Of a stretch of DNA of 64,000 nucleotides, positions 1 to 11,772 are shown piece by piece; the first letter of the stretch is position 1; each line of letters opens with the position of its first letter. The translations under genes and the position numbers were made by a program. Source of the stretch: Adiantum capillus-veneris (lineage: Eukaryota > Streptophyta > Polypodiopsida > Polypodiales > Pteridaceae); NCBI GenBank assembly GCA_014529385.2, contig CM043964.1, forward strand, positions 130,476,920-130,540,919. The letters run 5' to 3'. The notes beneath the pieces are model-generated. The model was not told the DNA's origin and did not search any database. It saw only the letters and a list, made by a program, of their open reading frames with translations.

Positions 1-329
1 GCCCCAGATTCTTTCCAATTAATTCAAAGGGCGACCAACCTCTTGCAAACTCCATCCCCATTCGGTGTTGCCTAAACAGACAAATTGGCACCAAAGTGAC
101 GTGTTAACTTGGCACTACAAAAACCACTCCCTATATGGGGTTGCTTGAAGAGAAAACTACACCAATGTGGCTTGCTACCTAAATCCATGAATTAGGTATC
201 ATAAAGTGTCATCTTCAAAATGAATCTCTATATTCTATTCTATAAACTAGTGCATCAACACTGGGAAGGACTGTCAAATTTGTGTACATGTGACCAATGG
301 ACTAGGTACAACATCAACTATAACACATT

Positions 330-560
330 TTTTAGTAGCTCAACTACAAAGCTTAAGCAAGTTTTGCTACAAGCGAGAGCGCAGAGAGTCTTGCAAAATA
401 CCAAAATTGCATGCTACAACCCATAAAACAAACAAATCTGCAGACATGACGAATCTTGTAGCACATAAACAAACTTGTATATACACGATCAAAGAGAGAC
501 AAAGAGAGTGAGAGACCATAAGAGCGTGTATGGATGCACCTCCGAGAGAGGAGTTGTCAT
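330..560. repeat. Left arm of a widely separated inverted repeat
   Basis: The stretch reads as the reverse complement of about 46840-47060. Shared blocks in the same order include 'gctacaagcg', 'acaaaataccaaa', 'caacccataaaacaaacaaa' and 'gcacctccga'. The two arms flank nearly all of the nested elements. They may be termini of one very large element or two copies of a dispersed repeat lying in opposite orientation. The similarity is clear by eye but not perfect, and I see no coding content. Confidence 0.7.
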
Positions 561-1811
561 AAAATCTAATATCTAACTAACCCAAATGATTTTTTCATAT
601 TGAACTAATCATTTAATGTGGGAGAATAAACAAGAACAAGAGTTAGAATATATACATGTGCTTTTAGATTTATCTCAGCACAGGACCAAAGGCAATGGAT
701 CCAAATGGGAAATAGTCTAGAAAAGAGCAATGCTTAATGGAGCTTAAAAGACCTTAGGGTTAGCTTCATTGAAGACCTCCAAAGGTTAATGTTAAAATTC
801 CTTAGACCTAAGACCTTAGGCAAGCTAGCGATGATCTTGAGGTGGGAACCCGGCACAAGCTTGAGGTGTTTGTCGTGTTTGCTGACTAAGGTGCTTGAGG
901 TGCTTGTCGTGGTTGTTGACTAAGGTGCTTGAGTTACTTGATATGCTTATGGTACTAGGGCCTTGAGGAGTTTGAAGTCAACAAGGTCCTACAAAGAGGG
1001 GGGCGAGCCTACAAGCTAGGGGCATGAGAGAGCCCACACACACACACACACACTAAAGGTAAGCCCAAGCCACAACAGGAAACAAGGACACACGTCAAGT
1101 TCTTCCCCATGTTTCCCTCATGGAGTGTTTGAATCCTATTGGCTAGTGTTAAAAGGGGTCCAATGAGCATTTAGTTTAATTAAACAATTCTCTAGGTATT
1201 ATCAAGCCCTCTCTCTCAAAGGGGTAAGGAGGACACTTGTCCAAAGACTGCCCATGTTTCTTGAAATGCATTGTGCATATGATTGGCTAGGCTTAGACTT
1301 CAAGCTTGAGCTACAAGGAGGGGTCGACCAAAGTAGCAAGGGGGGTGTTGGGGGGGTATATTCTCTCTCACACACTCTCAATTTCTCTCATTCTCACTTT
1401 GTGAAATTGCAAGAGTTCATCTCCTTCTCCAAGCTTGAGAAGTTGAGAGCCTACACCAACACTTTTCGCTATGGAATGCAAATCCAACCCAGATCCATGC
1501 TTCAATGCTATGCTAGCCATCTTCTTCATCTCCATTACTATGCTACAAATGCTATGCTAAGCTACAAGAGTAATACAATTGAGGAGTCTATTTCTTTCTC
1601 ATATAATACGTCTCTTCCTCTTCCTTTCCCTCACTCCTTACTAGCTCTCTCCACCTTTGAAGGTGTTTGAGGTCTTGGGATTGAGGCCGGGGATATGTTA
1701 ATGCTTTTGCAAGTTAATTAACGGCATAATTTTGGTGTATGAAGTCTACCATATTCACTGCACCAACGAGGTCTCAAGGAACACAATCTTGTATTGTACC
1801 AAGTCTCTCTT
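561..1811. other. Unassigned stretch, probably includes the start of the element C 5' LTR
   Basis: No convincing gene is seen. A 33-bp-scale direct repeat built on 'aaggtgcttgagg' and 'gcttgtcgtg' lies at about 859-930, and a (CA)n tract at 1033-1053. A TATA-like 'gggtatattc' near 1355 followed by pyrimidine-rich sequence could be the promoter of the element C LTR. The LTR start cannot be fixed because the matching 3' LTR is truncated. Confidence 0.5.
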
Positions 1812-2077
1812 TATGGGGGAAACTATAATACAAAATCCTTTTGGAGGGGGGAACGGCTCCACATAAATCCGGTTCTCACCTGTTGTGAATTTCTCTAACC
1901 CTTTCTCTCTCTCTTTTACAAGTGTTATTCATGCCAAGCTAATTAGGTGCAATGTTCATTTTGCTACCTTTGATCAATTACTCTTCTTATGCTCTTTAAG
2001 AATTCTCTTAAAGGAAATGCTTCATATTATAATTTAAATTTCTGCTACAGTCAATGTTATAGCCGTATTATATTACA
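1812..2077 (+). repeat. Element C 5' LTR, 3' portion
   Basis: This stretch matches 45369-45628 nearly base for base, for example 'gaaactataatac', 'ctccacataaatccggt' and 'ctctttaagaattctctt'. It ends in CA at 2077, directly before a primer-binding site. The true LTR start lies further upstream and cannot be defined from this window. Confidence 0.85.
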
Positions 2078-2078
2078 T

Positions 2079-2090
2079 TGGTATCAGAGC
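2079..2090 (+). promoter_or_regulatory. Element C primer-binding site (initiator tRNA-Met)
   Basis: TGGTATCAGAGC, one base after the LTR end, is the standard plant retrotransposon site complementary to the 3' end of initiator tRNA-Met. Confidence 0.9.
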
Positions 2091-2484
2091 TATTGGTTTC
2101 TCTTTTCTTGCTTAAGAAGAGAGGTCCTTAAGTTGTCCATGAAAGGTTGGACCTGTTCATCGCAAGAGGGTAAGTGGGACAGGGATCTATTATCTTGGTT
2201 GAAAAGGACTTAGTTCGAGGTACACCGTTGGGAACTATAGACTTAATAATGGAGTCTTTTGAGGCTTGCCTTTGGCTTAACCATTATTGAGCTACTAGCA
2301 AGCTCAAAACGAACCATTATCAACCGCGAAATTCTCGACCCTCTTCACTACTGTTTGCAATCAATAGTCTCCAAACCACGGTTGTGGCTGCTTGAGAGCT
2401 AATTTTCAAAGGTAAAGAAGAGTAGATACTAAGGTTTTTGAGGATACCAAAGTACAAAGTAGCATATACATAAGTTTAGTTAGC

Positions 2485-2664
2485 ATGACTGAAAAAAATA
2501 AAGAGACTAGAATGATTATTGACAGCTTTGATTTTGCTCATGAAGGTTCTACTGATGATGCCCCAATGATTGTGAACTATCTTGTTACTAGGTTGCAACA
2601 AGCTATGGGCAACCCTGCCTTGCAAGCCGAAGTTACTCAACAACTTTGTGCTTATGGGATTTTC
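2485..2664 (+). pseudogene. Element C gag, first 60 codons
   Basis: The ATG at 2485 opens a frame starting MTEKNKETRMIIDSF that ends after exactly 60 codons at 2664, where element B is inserted. The downstream half resumes in the same frame at 25622. The start is supported by its position about 400 bp after the primer site. The N-terminal part has no recognisable domain; it is called gag by position and by the continuation beyond element B. Confidence 0.8.
2660..2664. repeat. Target-site duplication of element B (TTTTC), left copy
   Basis: TTTTC at 2660-2664 is repeated at 25617-25621 immediately after the element B 3' LTR. A 5-bp duplication is typical of LTR retrotransposon integration. 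Confidence 0.9.
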
Positions 2665-3297
2665 CATTAACCCTCACACACATTCCTGTCACCTACGAGA
2701 CAAACGTCGTATTATTTCTTTGGTAGAGTCAGGTACCGGGCTTGTCGGTTCAATAGGACTACCCTCAATCTCAAGAATGAGAATAGAAAAACATCATACA
2801 CAGAAGGGGTCTCAAGTCCCTCAAAATTAGGAAGGGTTACGATTTGAGAGATTAAGGACGTGGGAAAGTTTGTAAAACCCATCTTCTTAAAAATGTTGGG
2901 CAATGAGGAAAAGGGTAAGAGTGACCGTCGATGAGAGGCGCACTCTAGCAGGAATATTCAAGGGTTAGTATGGGCGTCCAAGTGTGAATGGGGCGAGTTC
3001 ATATAAAAGTCACCTAAACCTAAAAATCTCTCATTCTCTCATTTGTGCAATTGAAGAGTGCTCTTGCTCCATCTTCATCTCCTTGTGTGTGTGTCTGTAT
3101 GCGTGAGAGAGAGAGAGAGTGTGTGATCAAGCATTACGACGACGGCATGGCGGCGGCGAAGCGGTTGAGCGCGGCGCAGCGGCGGCTCCTTCTTCTTCGC
3201 AGCGAGGAATCCTCCACGAAGGCGAGCCTAGGGCGGTGAGTGACACACCCTTGCTCTCTTGAGTTTGCTAGATTAGTCTAGTTGTGTGCTTGGAGCC
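2665..3297 (+). repeat. Element B 5' LTR, left part, with a ~150-bp filler
   Basis: Aligns with the 3' LTR at 25040 from 'ttaaccctcac' through 'gtgtgcttggag'. About 150 bp at 2759-2908 has no counterpart in the other LTR copies and is a later insertion or replacement. A TATA box 'tataaaag' lies at 3002-3009. The LTR is cut at 3297 by element A and resumes at 16941. Confidence 0.9.
3293..3297. repeat. Target-site duplication of element A (GAGCC), left copy
   Basis: GAGCC at 3293-3297 is repeated at 16936-16940. The uninterrupted site is visible in the element B 3' LTR as 'cttggagtcatttgtggc', confirming that element A jumped into an LTR. Confidence 0.92.
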
Positions 3298-3872
3298 TGT
3301 TAACCCTCACGGCTCACGGATACCCCATCACCTACGACGGACGTGTATTATGTATTTGGTAGAATCAGGTACCGGGCTTGTCGGACCAATAGGAAAAGGG
3401 TAAGAGTGATCGCCGATGAGAGGCGCACTCTAACTGGGACATTCAAGGGATTAGTTGGCTAAGCATGGGCGCGTAAGTGTGAATGGGGTGAGCTCATATA
3501 AAAGCCAACTAAACCTAAAATTCACTTATTCTCTCATTTGTGCAATAGAAGAGTGCTCTTGCTCCATCTCCATCTCCATCTTCTTCTTCTTCACCTCCTT
3601 GTGTGTGTGTGTATGTGAGAGAGAGAGAGAGAGAGCGCGATCGAGCATTGCGGCGGCACGACGGCGGTGAAGCGGCTGAGCGTGACGTAGCGGCGTCTCC
3701 TTCTTCTTCGCGACGAGGAATCCTCCACAGCAGGAGCATAGAGTGGTGAGTGACACACCATTGCCCTCTTTTGAGCTTACTAGTTAAGCTAGTTGTGTGC
3801 TTGGAGCCGTCTGTGGCTCGCACACAGTGTTAGGCAAGGCCCTTGCTTCGACAGTGCGACAAGGAGCGCACA
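3298..3872 (+). repeat. Element A 5' LTR
   Basis: Starts TGTTAACC, ends GCGCACA, about 575 bp, matching 16363-16935. A TATA box 'tataaaag' at 3497-3504 is the likely transcription start region. Downstream lie a TCTTCTTCTT tract and a (GT)n-(GA)n dinucleotide stretch. Confidence 0.93.
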
Positions 3873-3876
3873 TTTT

Positions 3877-3894
3877 TGGCGCCGCTGCCGGGGA
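3877..3894 (+). promoter_or_regulatory. Element A primer-binding site (tRNA-Asp)
   Basis: TGGCGCCGCTGCCGGGGA follows the LTR after a TTTT spacer. It complements the 3' end of plant tRNA-Asp with one mismatch; the element B copy at 17010 has the perfect form. Confidence 0.85.
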
Positions 3895-4943
3895 ATCGCC
3901 CTGCACTAAGCCCAAGAGGAACTTTGTGCTTCTTCTATGAGTTGTTTGTAGTAGGAAAGAAGAGGAAGAGGAAGAGGAATGAGTTGTTTTTCTGCAAGTT
4001 GTTAATTTCTGTATTGTCTGCAAGTTCTGTGATTTCTGCATAATGTTGTGTTTTCTGTTTGCACACAGTCTTTGCACAATAAGTAGTCATTAGCTTGTTT
4101 GCAGTGAATGAATAAGTAGGAAGGCAGTTAGCAATTTCTGTTTGCACACAGTCTGTACATAGTTTTCTATCAAGGTTTGCCTATAGACAGTCTTTGCACA
4201 GTAAGGTAGTGAGAGAGGAAGTAGGTGGACAATTAGCTCACTGTCAGTAAGCAGTTAACAGATTAGTTAGTAGATTACCTAGTGGTTACCAGCACTGTTA
4301 GTAAGTAGATAAGGTAGTGAGCTGTCTGTGAGCTGTGAGCTGTTGACTGGGAGGTTAGGTAGGTAACAGTGTGTGTGGCCAAGAAAGGGTCACCTAAACC
4401 GCGCACGGTCGTCGCCTCAAAAAAAAAAAAAACACTAAATATTTAAGCGTGAGTGACTGGGGGGCTACACTAAAATATTTAAGCGTGAGTGACTGGGGGA
4501 TCATTTCCCTCAAGCCCGAGCCCAGGCCCAGGCCTCAGTCCTCAGTCTTATGATATACATTAGACTCACTCTTATATATATACCCTACCCCCTCAAGAGG
4601 GAATGAGAGCATGTGGGGCAAGTCCTCCACTCTCCTCCCTTCTCTTCCCACTTGCACCCTTAGACTTTCTAATTTGGGCCTAGTTTCCTACTAGAAATTG
4701 ACGGTTTTAGGGATTCCGAGGGCATAAAGTGACCAAACGGAGGACTGTAAAGCACGACACGTCCCTCTGACCGAGATGCTCGTTTTGAGCTATCATACGT
4801 TCTATTCTATAGCTGGGTCAGAAAAAAAGGACCAAAAAATCACAAAAAAAATTAAGAAAAGACTTGGGTTACAAAACACCCAAAAATACTAGGTGAGCAG
4901 CCTTCACGGGCACTCACTGACACTTCTAGGGGATCCAAGTCAT
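3895..4943 (+). other. Element A leader, no gene
   Basis: About 1 kb between primer site and gag without a usable ORF. It holds short repeats of 'cacagtctttgcac' around 4065-4200, and a 31-34-bp direct duplication containing 'tatttaagcgtgagtgact' at about 4433-4500. Confidence 0.7.
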
Positions 4944-7900
4944 ATGAACCTACGCTCTGGACAAGTGTTAGAGCACGAGCATATTGGTAGTGCCTCCATT
5001 TACGCGGGCACCCATTATTCCTCCACCCTAGGTTCTGGACCTTCGGCCGGGACTCAAGGTAGCGCGACCCAAGATCCTCATATCGCATCTAGTGATTCTT
5101 CCTCTGACTACGAAGTCATGGAGGGGTATCCTACACCAAACCCTGATAGTTCAAGTCAAGACATGCATGCCATGGGCCCACTGCCCGGGTCCAGCGTGTT
5201 TAGCCGCTTAAAAGAGACCCTTAGTAGAGCTACTCGCTCCGAACATGCGGTTAATGAAATAAATGAAGGGAGTGGGGAAGTAAATTCGTCATTCATGCCT
5301 AAAATAGACCCTATGCTTCTTGAGAGTGTGCATGTGAATGTTCCATCCACTGCACCTCCTGATCCTTTAGGACTATCTCCCTCTGAGGTTCTACTACCGG
5401 ATGGTAGGAGTCTTGTCGAAGTGCAAGAGATCGAACGCTATATGCAAGCAACAAGGGAGAGGGAAATTGAGAACCTACGAAGGCTAGAACAAAGTCGAGC
5501 CCTGAAAGCAAAGGCTCCTATGACAACAATCATGCCAGCCGAGCAACCGAGTGCTCCCAAGGTAGCAGTCACGGAGGGGCAAGCGATGGGGAGCAATAAT
5601 GCTTCCACTTCGAGGGAAACCTCCAGCACGCCAGGCCTAGATGGGATATTCCTAAACGAAAATTGGGAGTATGACCTACAAGCAGAAGCTTTAACTGATC
5701 GGTACACAAGACACACCTATCATGTGGGTTGGTTAGATGTTCTACAATCCACATCGGGTGCTACTAGCATAGATGAGCAACAACAGAAAGTCTGTGATGT
5801 CCTCCATAGGATTGTCTAGTTAGAAAGACAGAACACAGGGATCAACATGCCTTCAACAGGCCTAATGAGATTCTTGGATACGGGAAAGGCCAACCAACCA
5901 ACCCTGTCACAAATGGAGACTCCCTCAGTGAGCCCCATTGATCCTCCATATGTAGTTTCACCAGGGGCCTCAGTACAATCTGAGCCCACAAGTGGCAACT
6001 TTACCTTCCCAGATCTAGCTCATCTTTCTCTTAATGACACTACGGCTACCATGCATATCCCAGTGTGAGCATGACAAGAAATACACCATGGAGTTTATTT
6101 GTTAACACTGCGTCGATGCCTAGTAGCACAGTGCCCCCAACTATACCTACATGTATGTATCAATCATGTGCACCTGTCGTACCTCAGCCTCATGTAGCTC
6201 CTACACCTCCGATTATTCCAAGAGCTTACAATCCACAATGGAATTATCCAAGCTCTTATACAAGTGGAGCCATGCCATTTAATAATAACATGCCATATCA
6301 GGCACCCCCTATGCCTAGGGCCATGCCTGTAAACTTTGGACCACCGTCTGGTACACCACCATACGAAATATGGGACCCAAGAGCCACGCGTATGCCAAGG
6401 CCAAGGCCAACTCCCATCTCACATGTGGTTCCAGGAGCACATACACCCATTATACCTGCCCAAATAGGAGATTTGGCAGCATTTGCTCAAACTATCGGTC
6501 GCTCTATTGCGGAAAACATGCGTAGTGCACCTGATAGAGAGCCTAGGAGAAAGGCAGTTCAAGTAGCTAAGCTCACACAAAAATTCAGTGGAGACGGAGA
6601 TGCTAGAAAGCATATGGAAGTCTTTGAACATGTGTGCAATTCCTTGGAAGAGCACAATGAGCTACATAAGTGTAAGGCTTTGAGTTTGACCCTAAGCGGA
6701 AAGGCTGGAGATTGGTATAGAACCTTAAGAGTAGAAGAGAAAATGATTTACTCTACTCTTAGGAGACTGTTCTTAAAAGAATACGTACGAGAGGGAGTAC
6801 TTTGGGGTGTAGCCTCTTAGCTCCAAAAAGCCCAACGAGAAGAAGGTGAATCCATGAGAGACTTCATTAGTCGCCTAAAGAATTTGAATTCTCGATGCAA
6901 TCCAAACGAGCGATTCAACAACAACCAATTGCTCGATAGATTCATTAGGGGACTACGACATGAAAGTATCTATAATGGCCTAGTCATTAGAGGTATCACT
7001 ACTTGGGAAGTAGTCACCATGAATGCAATCCAATTGGAGGATAATTTAATGATTGCAGGAGAAAGAGTGTCCGCCGAGCCGAAGTCTAGTAGCTCGCAAG
7101 CGTCAGGGCATGAGCCAATGAAGATAAAGCCAATTGTGAAAGAGAAAACGATATCTGAGATGACTTTGGCATATCTCATCAAGGCCATCCAAGAAAGCCT
7201 TAGGGTTAATCGTGCTCCACAAAACACTCATATGTATCCAATAAGGGAGCAACAATGGTGCTCAATTTGCTTGGGCCCACATACTACGAGTAAATGCCCT
7301 ACTTTCAGAGTAAAGTTTAACGGGACTTGTAACGCGTGTGGTAGGTATGGCCATCAAGCGAAGGATTGCCTAATGCTTAAACGCATCATGGAAAATAGAC
7401 CGCCTATAGCTTGGGCAGACTCACCTCGAGTTCCTGCATTGATGCCTACCCCACCCATGGAGCAACAGTTGCCATTACAGCACATGGTCCCTAGAACCCA
7501 AAATGTGGTCCAAACCACACCATTGCCACCTCCAGTGCTAGGACCGCAACCCCCTCATCCAAGAGTTACACCTATGAACCAAATAGGTTGCGAGTCATCT
7601 AGTACTTATGTAGATTGCGAAGAGGACATAGACTCTAGTATCACCTATGGAGTCGACATGCTTGAGGAGTGTCCCATGTACTATATGGAAGACCATTGGG
7701 GACAAATCAAACCGGTTTATCAAGCTACTACGCTAGCAGCAAGAGGCCAAAACATTAATAGTTTTACCAGGAGACCACCTCTTCAGTGCTACGAATGTGG
7801 TGGACCACATCGAGTAGCTGAGTGCCCCATTAGAATGCAAAAGAATGCCTCACTAATGCAAACAAGTCAAGGGAGTGCATTGGCAATGCCAATACTCACT

Positions 7901-8937
7901 TGTAATCGTTGTGGCATAGATCATTTGATCGCATAGTGTCCTAACAATCCAAACGCACCGAAAATCACACCATTGAACATAATAGAGATTGTTGATGGGA
8001 CACCACCAACTATAAACATAGCACCAGTGAATGCACTCACACGGTTGATGCTCCAAAAGCAAAATTACATCCTCGAAGAGAGAGATGCTGCATCCATTGG
8101 CCGAGCGAGAAAGAAGAAAACACGAAGAAAGAAATCCCTTAATGCTTCTAGCTCAAAACCTAGTTCAAAGACTAACATAGGGACAGGAGAGGATCCCGTG
8201 TATATGAATGACCCTGAGGATGACTCAGATTCGATAGGGACCACGGAGACCAAAAATGTTACTACAAAGGAAAAATCCAGTGAGGAGGATCACGAGAGGG
8301 AATTACGACGAACACCAAAAGAGTATTCAAAGTTAAACCACCCAGTTGCGAATCCCCAAGATAAGCCACGAGAGACAAAAAATGAGGATTGCAAGAGAAA
8401 GATTGGAACCTATCCAAACCCAACAATGGAAATTGAACGAGTCCAACAACTGAGGGGTTTGGTGGAAGAAACTCAACGAACATTAGAACATGAACCCAAA
8501 CATATCCAAATGTCGAACACAGTGTTTCCCACACAAGTTCAACCTCACAAGAACTACAGGCCGTTAGCTATACCTAGTATCATTCGGGAAGAGAGTGAGG
8601 GTAGGACATCTGAAAGTGGACACACACCTTTCCTACTAGAGAGAATGTTTGGTGAGGGAATGCCCGACCCCCTTGAGGAAGTGGAGATTCCATCTTCACC
8701 ATTCTCTTGTCAGGGTCCTACGTCCCACAAGATGCCATTAAATGTTGCCAAATTGATGGATTTCATGTCTTCAGAAGTTAGAACCACCATCATGTCCAAA
8801 CTATATAAAGACCCCGAGCTAGTCTCAGCTCTTCGAGCCTTCCTCAATGGAGAATTACAGGCCGGATTACCACAGTTTGCACATATGAACAAACCTGACT
8901 CAGTAATGAATGATGAGGAACATTTAGCACCACCATC
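4944..8937 (+). pseudogene. gag: Element A gag polyprotein (broken)
   Basis: Gag is the structural protein that packages element RNA. The start at 4944 (MNLRSGQVLEHE) is chosen because element B begins with the equivalent peptide MHLRSGHVLEAE at 17716. The capsid-like segment around 6550-6970 contains 'KFSGDGDARKHMEVFEH' and 'LSLTLSGKAGDWYRTL', a typical plant gypsy gag signature. Three zinc-knuckle-like clusters follow near 7325-7370, 7790-7825 and 7900-7945. Defects are TAG stops at 5817, 6818 and 7934 and a frameshift near 6062. The TAG at 6818 corresponds to CAG in element B, so it is a point mutation here. Confidence 0.88.
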
Positions 8938-9436
8938 TGACCTAGCAGGACATGAATCTGTAATTGAAGTACCCGTTAACAAGTTGGGACAATACTTTGA
9001 AGGTGATGAATCTAATGCTACTCTACCAATCACTACTAAAGGATTAACTGTAAAGGGGGTCCTTGACGGTGGTGCGGGAGTCAGCATGGTGACAAAGAGT
9101 TGTTAGGAGTCTATGGGGCGACCTCATCTTGAATCCACAAGCGTAGTGGTAAAAATGGCTAATGGATCTATTGTTACGCCTATTGGAATGCTAAAGGATC
9201 TCAGAATCAAGGTCTTGGGACACAAGGTAAGGCAAACTTTCATTGTTATGGATTTTTCCAAGCATCCTATGTCATTTGAGATGATCTTAGGGCGTCCATT
9301 CATGAGGGAAGCAAAAATGGTGCATGACTGGTCCAAAAACCACGTCTACTTACAGTTCCAAGACTCTGTCATTCGAGTTGATCTTTTAAGTGGTCGAACG
9401 CATCCTCTAGGAAATAAATCCATCATTGATAATTGA
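8938..9436 (+). pseudogene. Element A retropepsin-type protease with a DGGAG site
   Basis: The segment follows gag in frame and reads 'GLTVKGVLDGGAGVS', with the catalytic Asp at 9065-9067. About 70 residues later comes 'MILGRPFMREAKMVHDW', the usual ILG-x-x-x-(x)n-DW end of a retropepsin. The normal D-T/S-G-A triad is changed to D-G-G-A, and element B has the same change (21748), so it is a family trait rather than damage. A TAG at 9104 (TGG in element B) interrupts this copy. Whether the domain still cleaves the polyprotein is unclear, since a second protease-like domain lies after integrase. Confidence 0.8.
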
Positions 9437-9986
9437 TCAGACACAACAATTCACTCAGCTCCATTACAGTATTGTTACACGTGTAACGAAGACACGGATA
9501 TTGGGGAGAACTCTCCTTATATGGATATCCTACCCGGAATGGCTGAGTCAACAATGTCGATTGGGTACACCTAGCGGCAACTATAGATACATGGGGAGTT
9601 AGAGGAACAACCTGGGTAACACCAGATGGGGAAGAGATACCACACATTGCACCAGTAAGTTAGGTGTAGCGCATGTAACATCCGATGATAAGAAAGAGGC
9701 ACACCTACCTGAGAGTGAAACCGATGATTCCTCAAAGGCTTCAGGCCAATACACATCAGAAACGGAATCTCAGGGAGAAATGGATTCAGAACCTGAGGAA
9801 ACATCGAGTGAGCCAAGTATAGAAACTGAACACTCAAGGCCTAGTACGACCATCTATGGTAATTTATATGAGAGTGAAGAAGATACACGCGAAGACCTAT
9901 CGAGCGAGTCGAGTTCAAACATTTACCAAAATCAAAACCTTAACAAGAAACAAAGGTCATATAAGAGACGACGATATTGAGCAAAT
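9437..9986 (+). pseudogene. Element A linker between protease and RT (broken)
   Basis: Low-complexity acidic coding remnant, open at 9780-9980 with many E and S codons ('SEPEETSSEPSIETEHS'). The upstream part matches element B sequence around 22150-22320 ('YMDVLPGMTESDNLDWVHLA' there) but is frameshifted here. No domain is recognised. It probably links protease to RT in the polyprotein. Confidence 0.6.
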
Positions 9987-11310
9987 GTGAGAGCTAGGAT
10001 AAACAAGGAAAGATCTAATGCAGAATGGCTTAGCTATCTAGGGGCATGTGATGCTCATCGAAAGCTAGTAGACAATTGGGGTGAACATCTCCAGAGTGTC
10101 ATGTGGTGCAGCCCGCGACCCATTGACCTCGCTCAATTGGAGGTTACAAAGCCGAAATTGAGTCGAACTATAAGAAGACGTCAAAATCAAGAGTTAGCAC
10201 AACAACAAAAGGAGGCAGAACTAAAAGAAAAGTCTCCGTCAGGACAAGAGCCTGTTGACTTACATACGGCTCCTGAACATTTTAAATCTTATACCACGGG
10301 GGAGCGAAAGGTTGTGTATGCCAAAGCCCAACGAATACCTACCAATGGAAGCAATGGAGTCTATGATGGTCCAGCGGTAGTTAAAGAGATAGAATTAGCA
10401 GAACCAGGTGAGGAGTCTAAACCAGTCTTTATTGTTGAAGACCTTACCGAAACTAAAGAGGCTGTACTTAAGGAGCTCCTCAAGGAATACAAGGATATCT
10501 TTGCTTGGACATATCATTACATGAAGGGCGTTCCACCTTCTGTGGTGCAACATACAATTCCCATGATCAACACTGCTAAACCCGTCCAGCAACGACCCTA
10601 TCCAATGAATCCTAAGTACGCCAAAATTGTACAAGAGGAGATTGAAAAACTTATCCAATGTGGATTCATATACCCTATTGAGCACTCAGAATGGGTTTCT
10701 CCAATAGTCATTGTGCCAAAAAAGAATGGTAAACTAAGAGTGTGCGTGGACCTCAAGAAAGTTAATGCAGCTACTAGGAGAGATCATTATCCCTTGCCAT
10801 ATTCAGAACATGTGCTTGAAAGAGTTGCGGGCAAGGAAGCTTATAGCTTTTTAGATGGGTACTCTGGTTACAATCAAATCACAATTGCATTAGAGGACCA
10901 AGCTAAAACTGCTTTTATCACAGAGTTTGGAGTGTTTGCATTTCGTGTTATGGCTTTTGGCTTAACAAATGCCCCTGCTACATTCCAACGATTAATAAAC
11001 ACTGAGTTTAAATAATTTCTAAGGGAGTTTTGTGAAGCTTTTCTAGACGACCTTTGTGTTTATTCTTCTTGGGAGAAGCATTTGTTATATCTACAAAAAA
11101 TATTTGAAAGGTGCAGATTTTATCGCATCTCATTGAACCCTTTCAAATGCCAATTTTGGGTTAAGCATGGAGTCATTCTAGGGCATATAGTGTCCAAGAA
11201 CGGGATATCCTCAGATGAGAGTAAGATTAAAGCCATTGCCGATTTGCCACCACCTACGAACTATAAAGGATTTCAAAGATTTATGGGCCATGTTGGTTAT
11301 TATTGAAGGT
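9987..11310 (+). pseudogene. Element A reverse transcriptase
   Basis: Copies the element RNA into DNA. Clear RT blocks are present: 'RPYPMNPKYAKIVQEEIEKL', 'PIVIVPKKNGKLRVCVDLKK', 'YPLPYSEHVLERVAGKEAYS', 'FRVMAFGLTNAPATFQRL' and the catalytic block 'AFLDDLCVYSS' at about 11037-11069, where F replaces the Y of YxDD. A TAA at 11013 separates fingers and palm from the catalytic block, and a TGA at 11304 ends the thumb-connection segment 'GFQRFMGHVGYY'. Otherwise the frame is maintained. Typical gypsy RT placement, between protease and RNase H. Confidence 0.93.
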
Positions 11311-11772
11311 TTATTTTAAACTTTGCCGAGATAGCGCGTCCATTGTACAAGCTTCTTATTAGCTTTTCAAGTCGCCAATTAAATGATGCAAGTCGCTATT
11401 AGCTTTGCAAGTCGCCAATTAAATGATGCCGAGATGAACTACACTACTACAGAGCGCGAAGGTCTAGCTATGATTTACGCAGTAAAGAAATTTCGCTATT
11501 ACCTTCTTGCTACCAAGTTTGTGTTTTATGTTGATCATCAAGCATTGCTATATTTGGTAAACAAGCCGTGTTCCGCAGGTCGAATTACACGATGGTTGTT
11601 AATTCTTCTTGAGTTTGACTTCATCGTTGTTGTGAGGCCTGGGAGGAAACATGTCATGGCGGATCATTTATTTCGTATCCCTAATGGCGAAGCTCCTACG
11701 GGGGTTGATGATGAATTGCCTGATACTCCTTTGTTCATTGTTGAGACAATGCCTGAATGCGAAAAGATATAG
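11311..11772 (+). pseudogene. Element A RNase H (N-terminus lost)
   Basis: The C-terminal RNase H half is readable: 'YTTTEREGLAMIYAVKKFRY' (with the catalytic E), 'FVFYVDHQALLYLVN' (catalytic D) and 'RPGRKHVMADHLFRI'. The first third, with the first catalytic Asp, is missing. In its place a short tandem duplication of 'caagtcgccaattaaatgat' occurs at about 11369 and 11408. Deletion and duplication together mark a local rearrangement. Confidence 0.85.

Noticed and set aside
1254-1670. 138-codon ORF before the element C LTR end
   Set aside because: No motif, Ser/Leu/His-rich from CT-rich sequence; probably LTR or leader.
3515-3823. ORFs on both strands in the LTRs, recurring at 16580 and 25251
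   Set aside because: They follow the LTR repeat itself and encode low-complexity peptides from TCT and GT/GA tracts.
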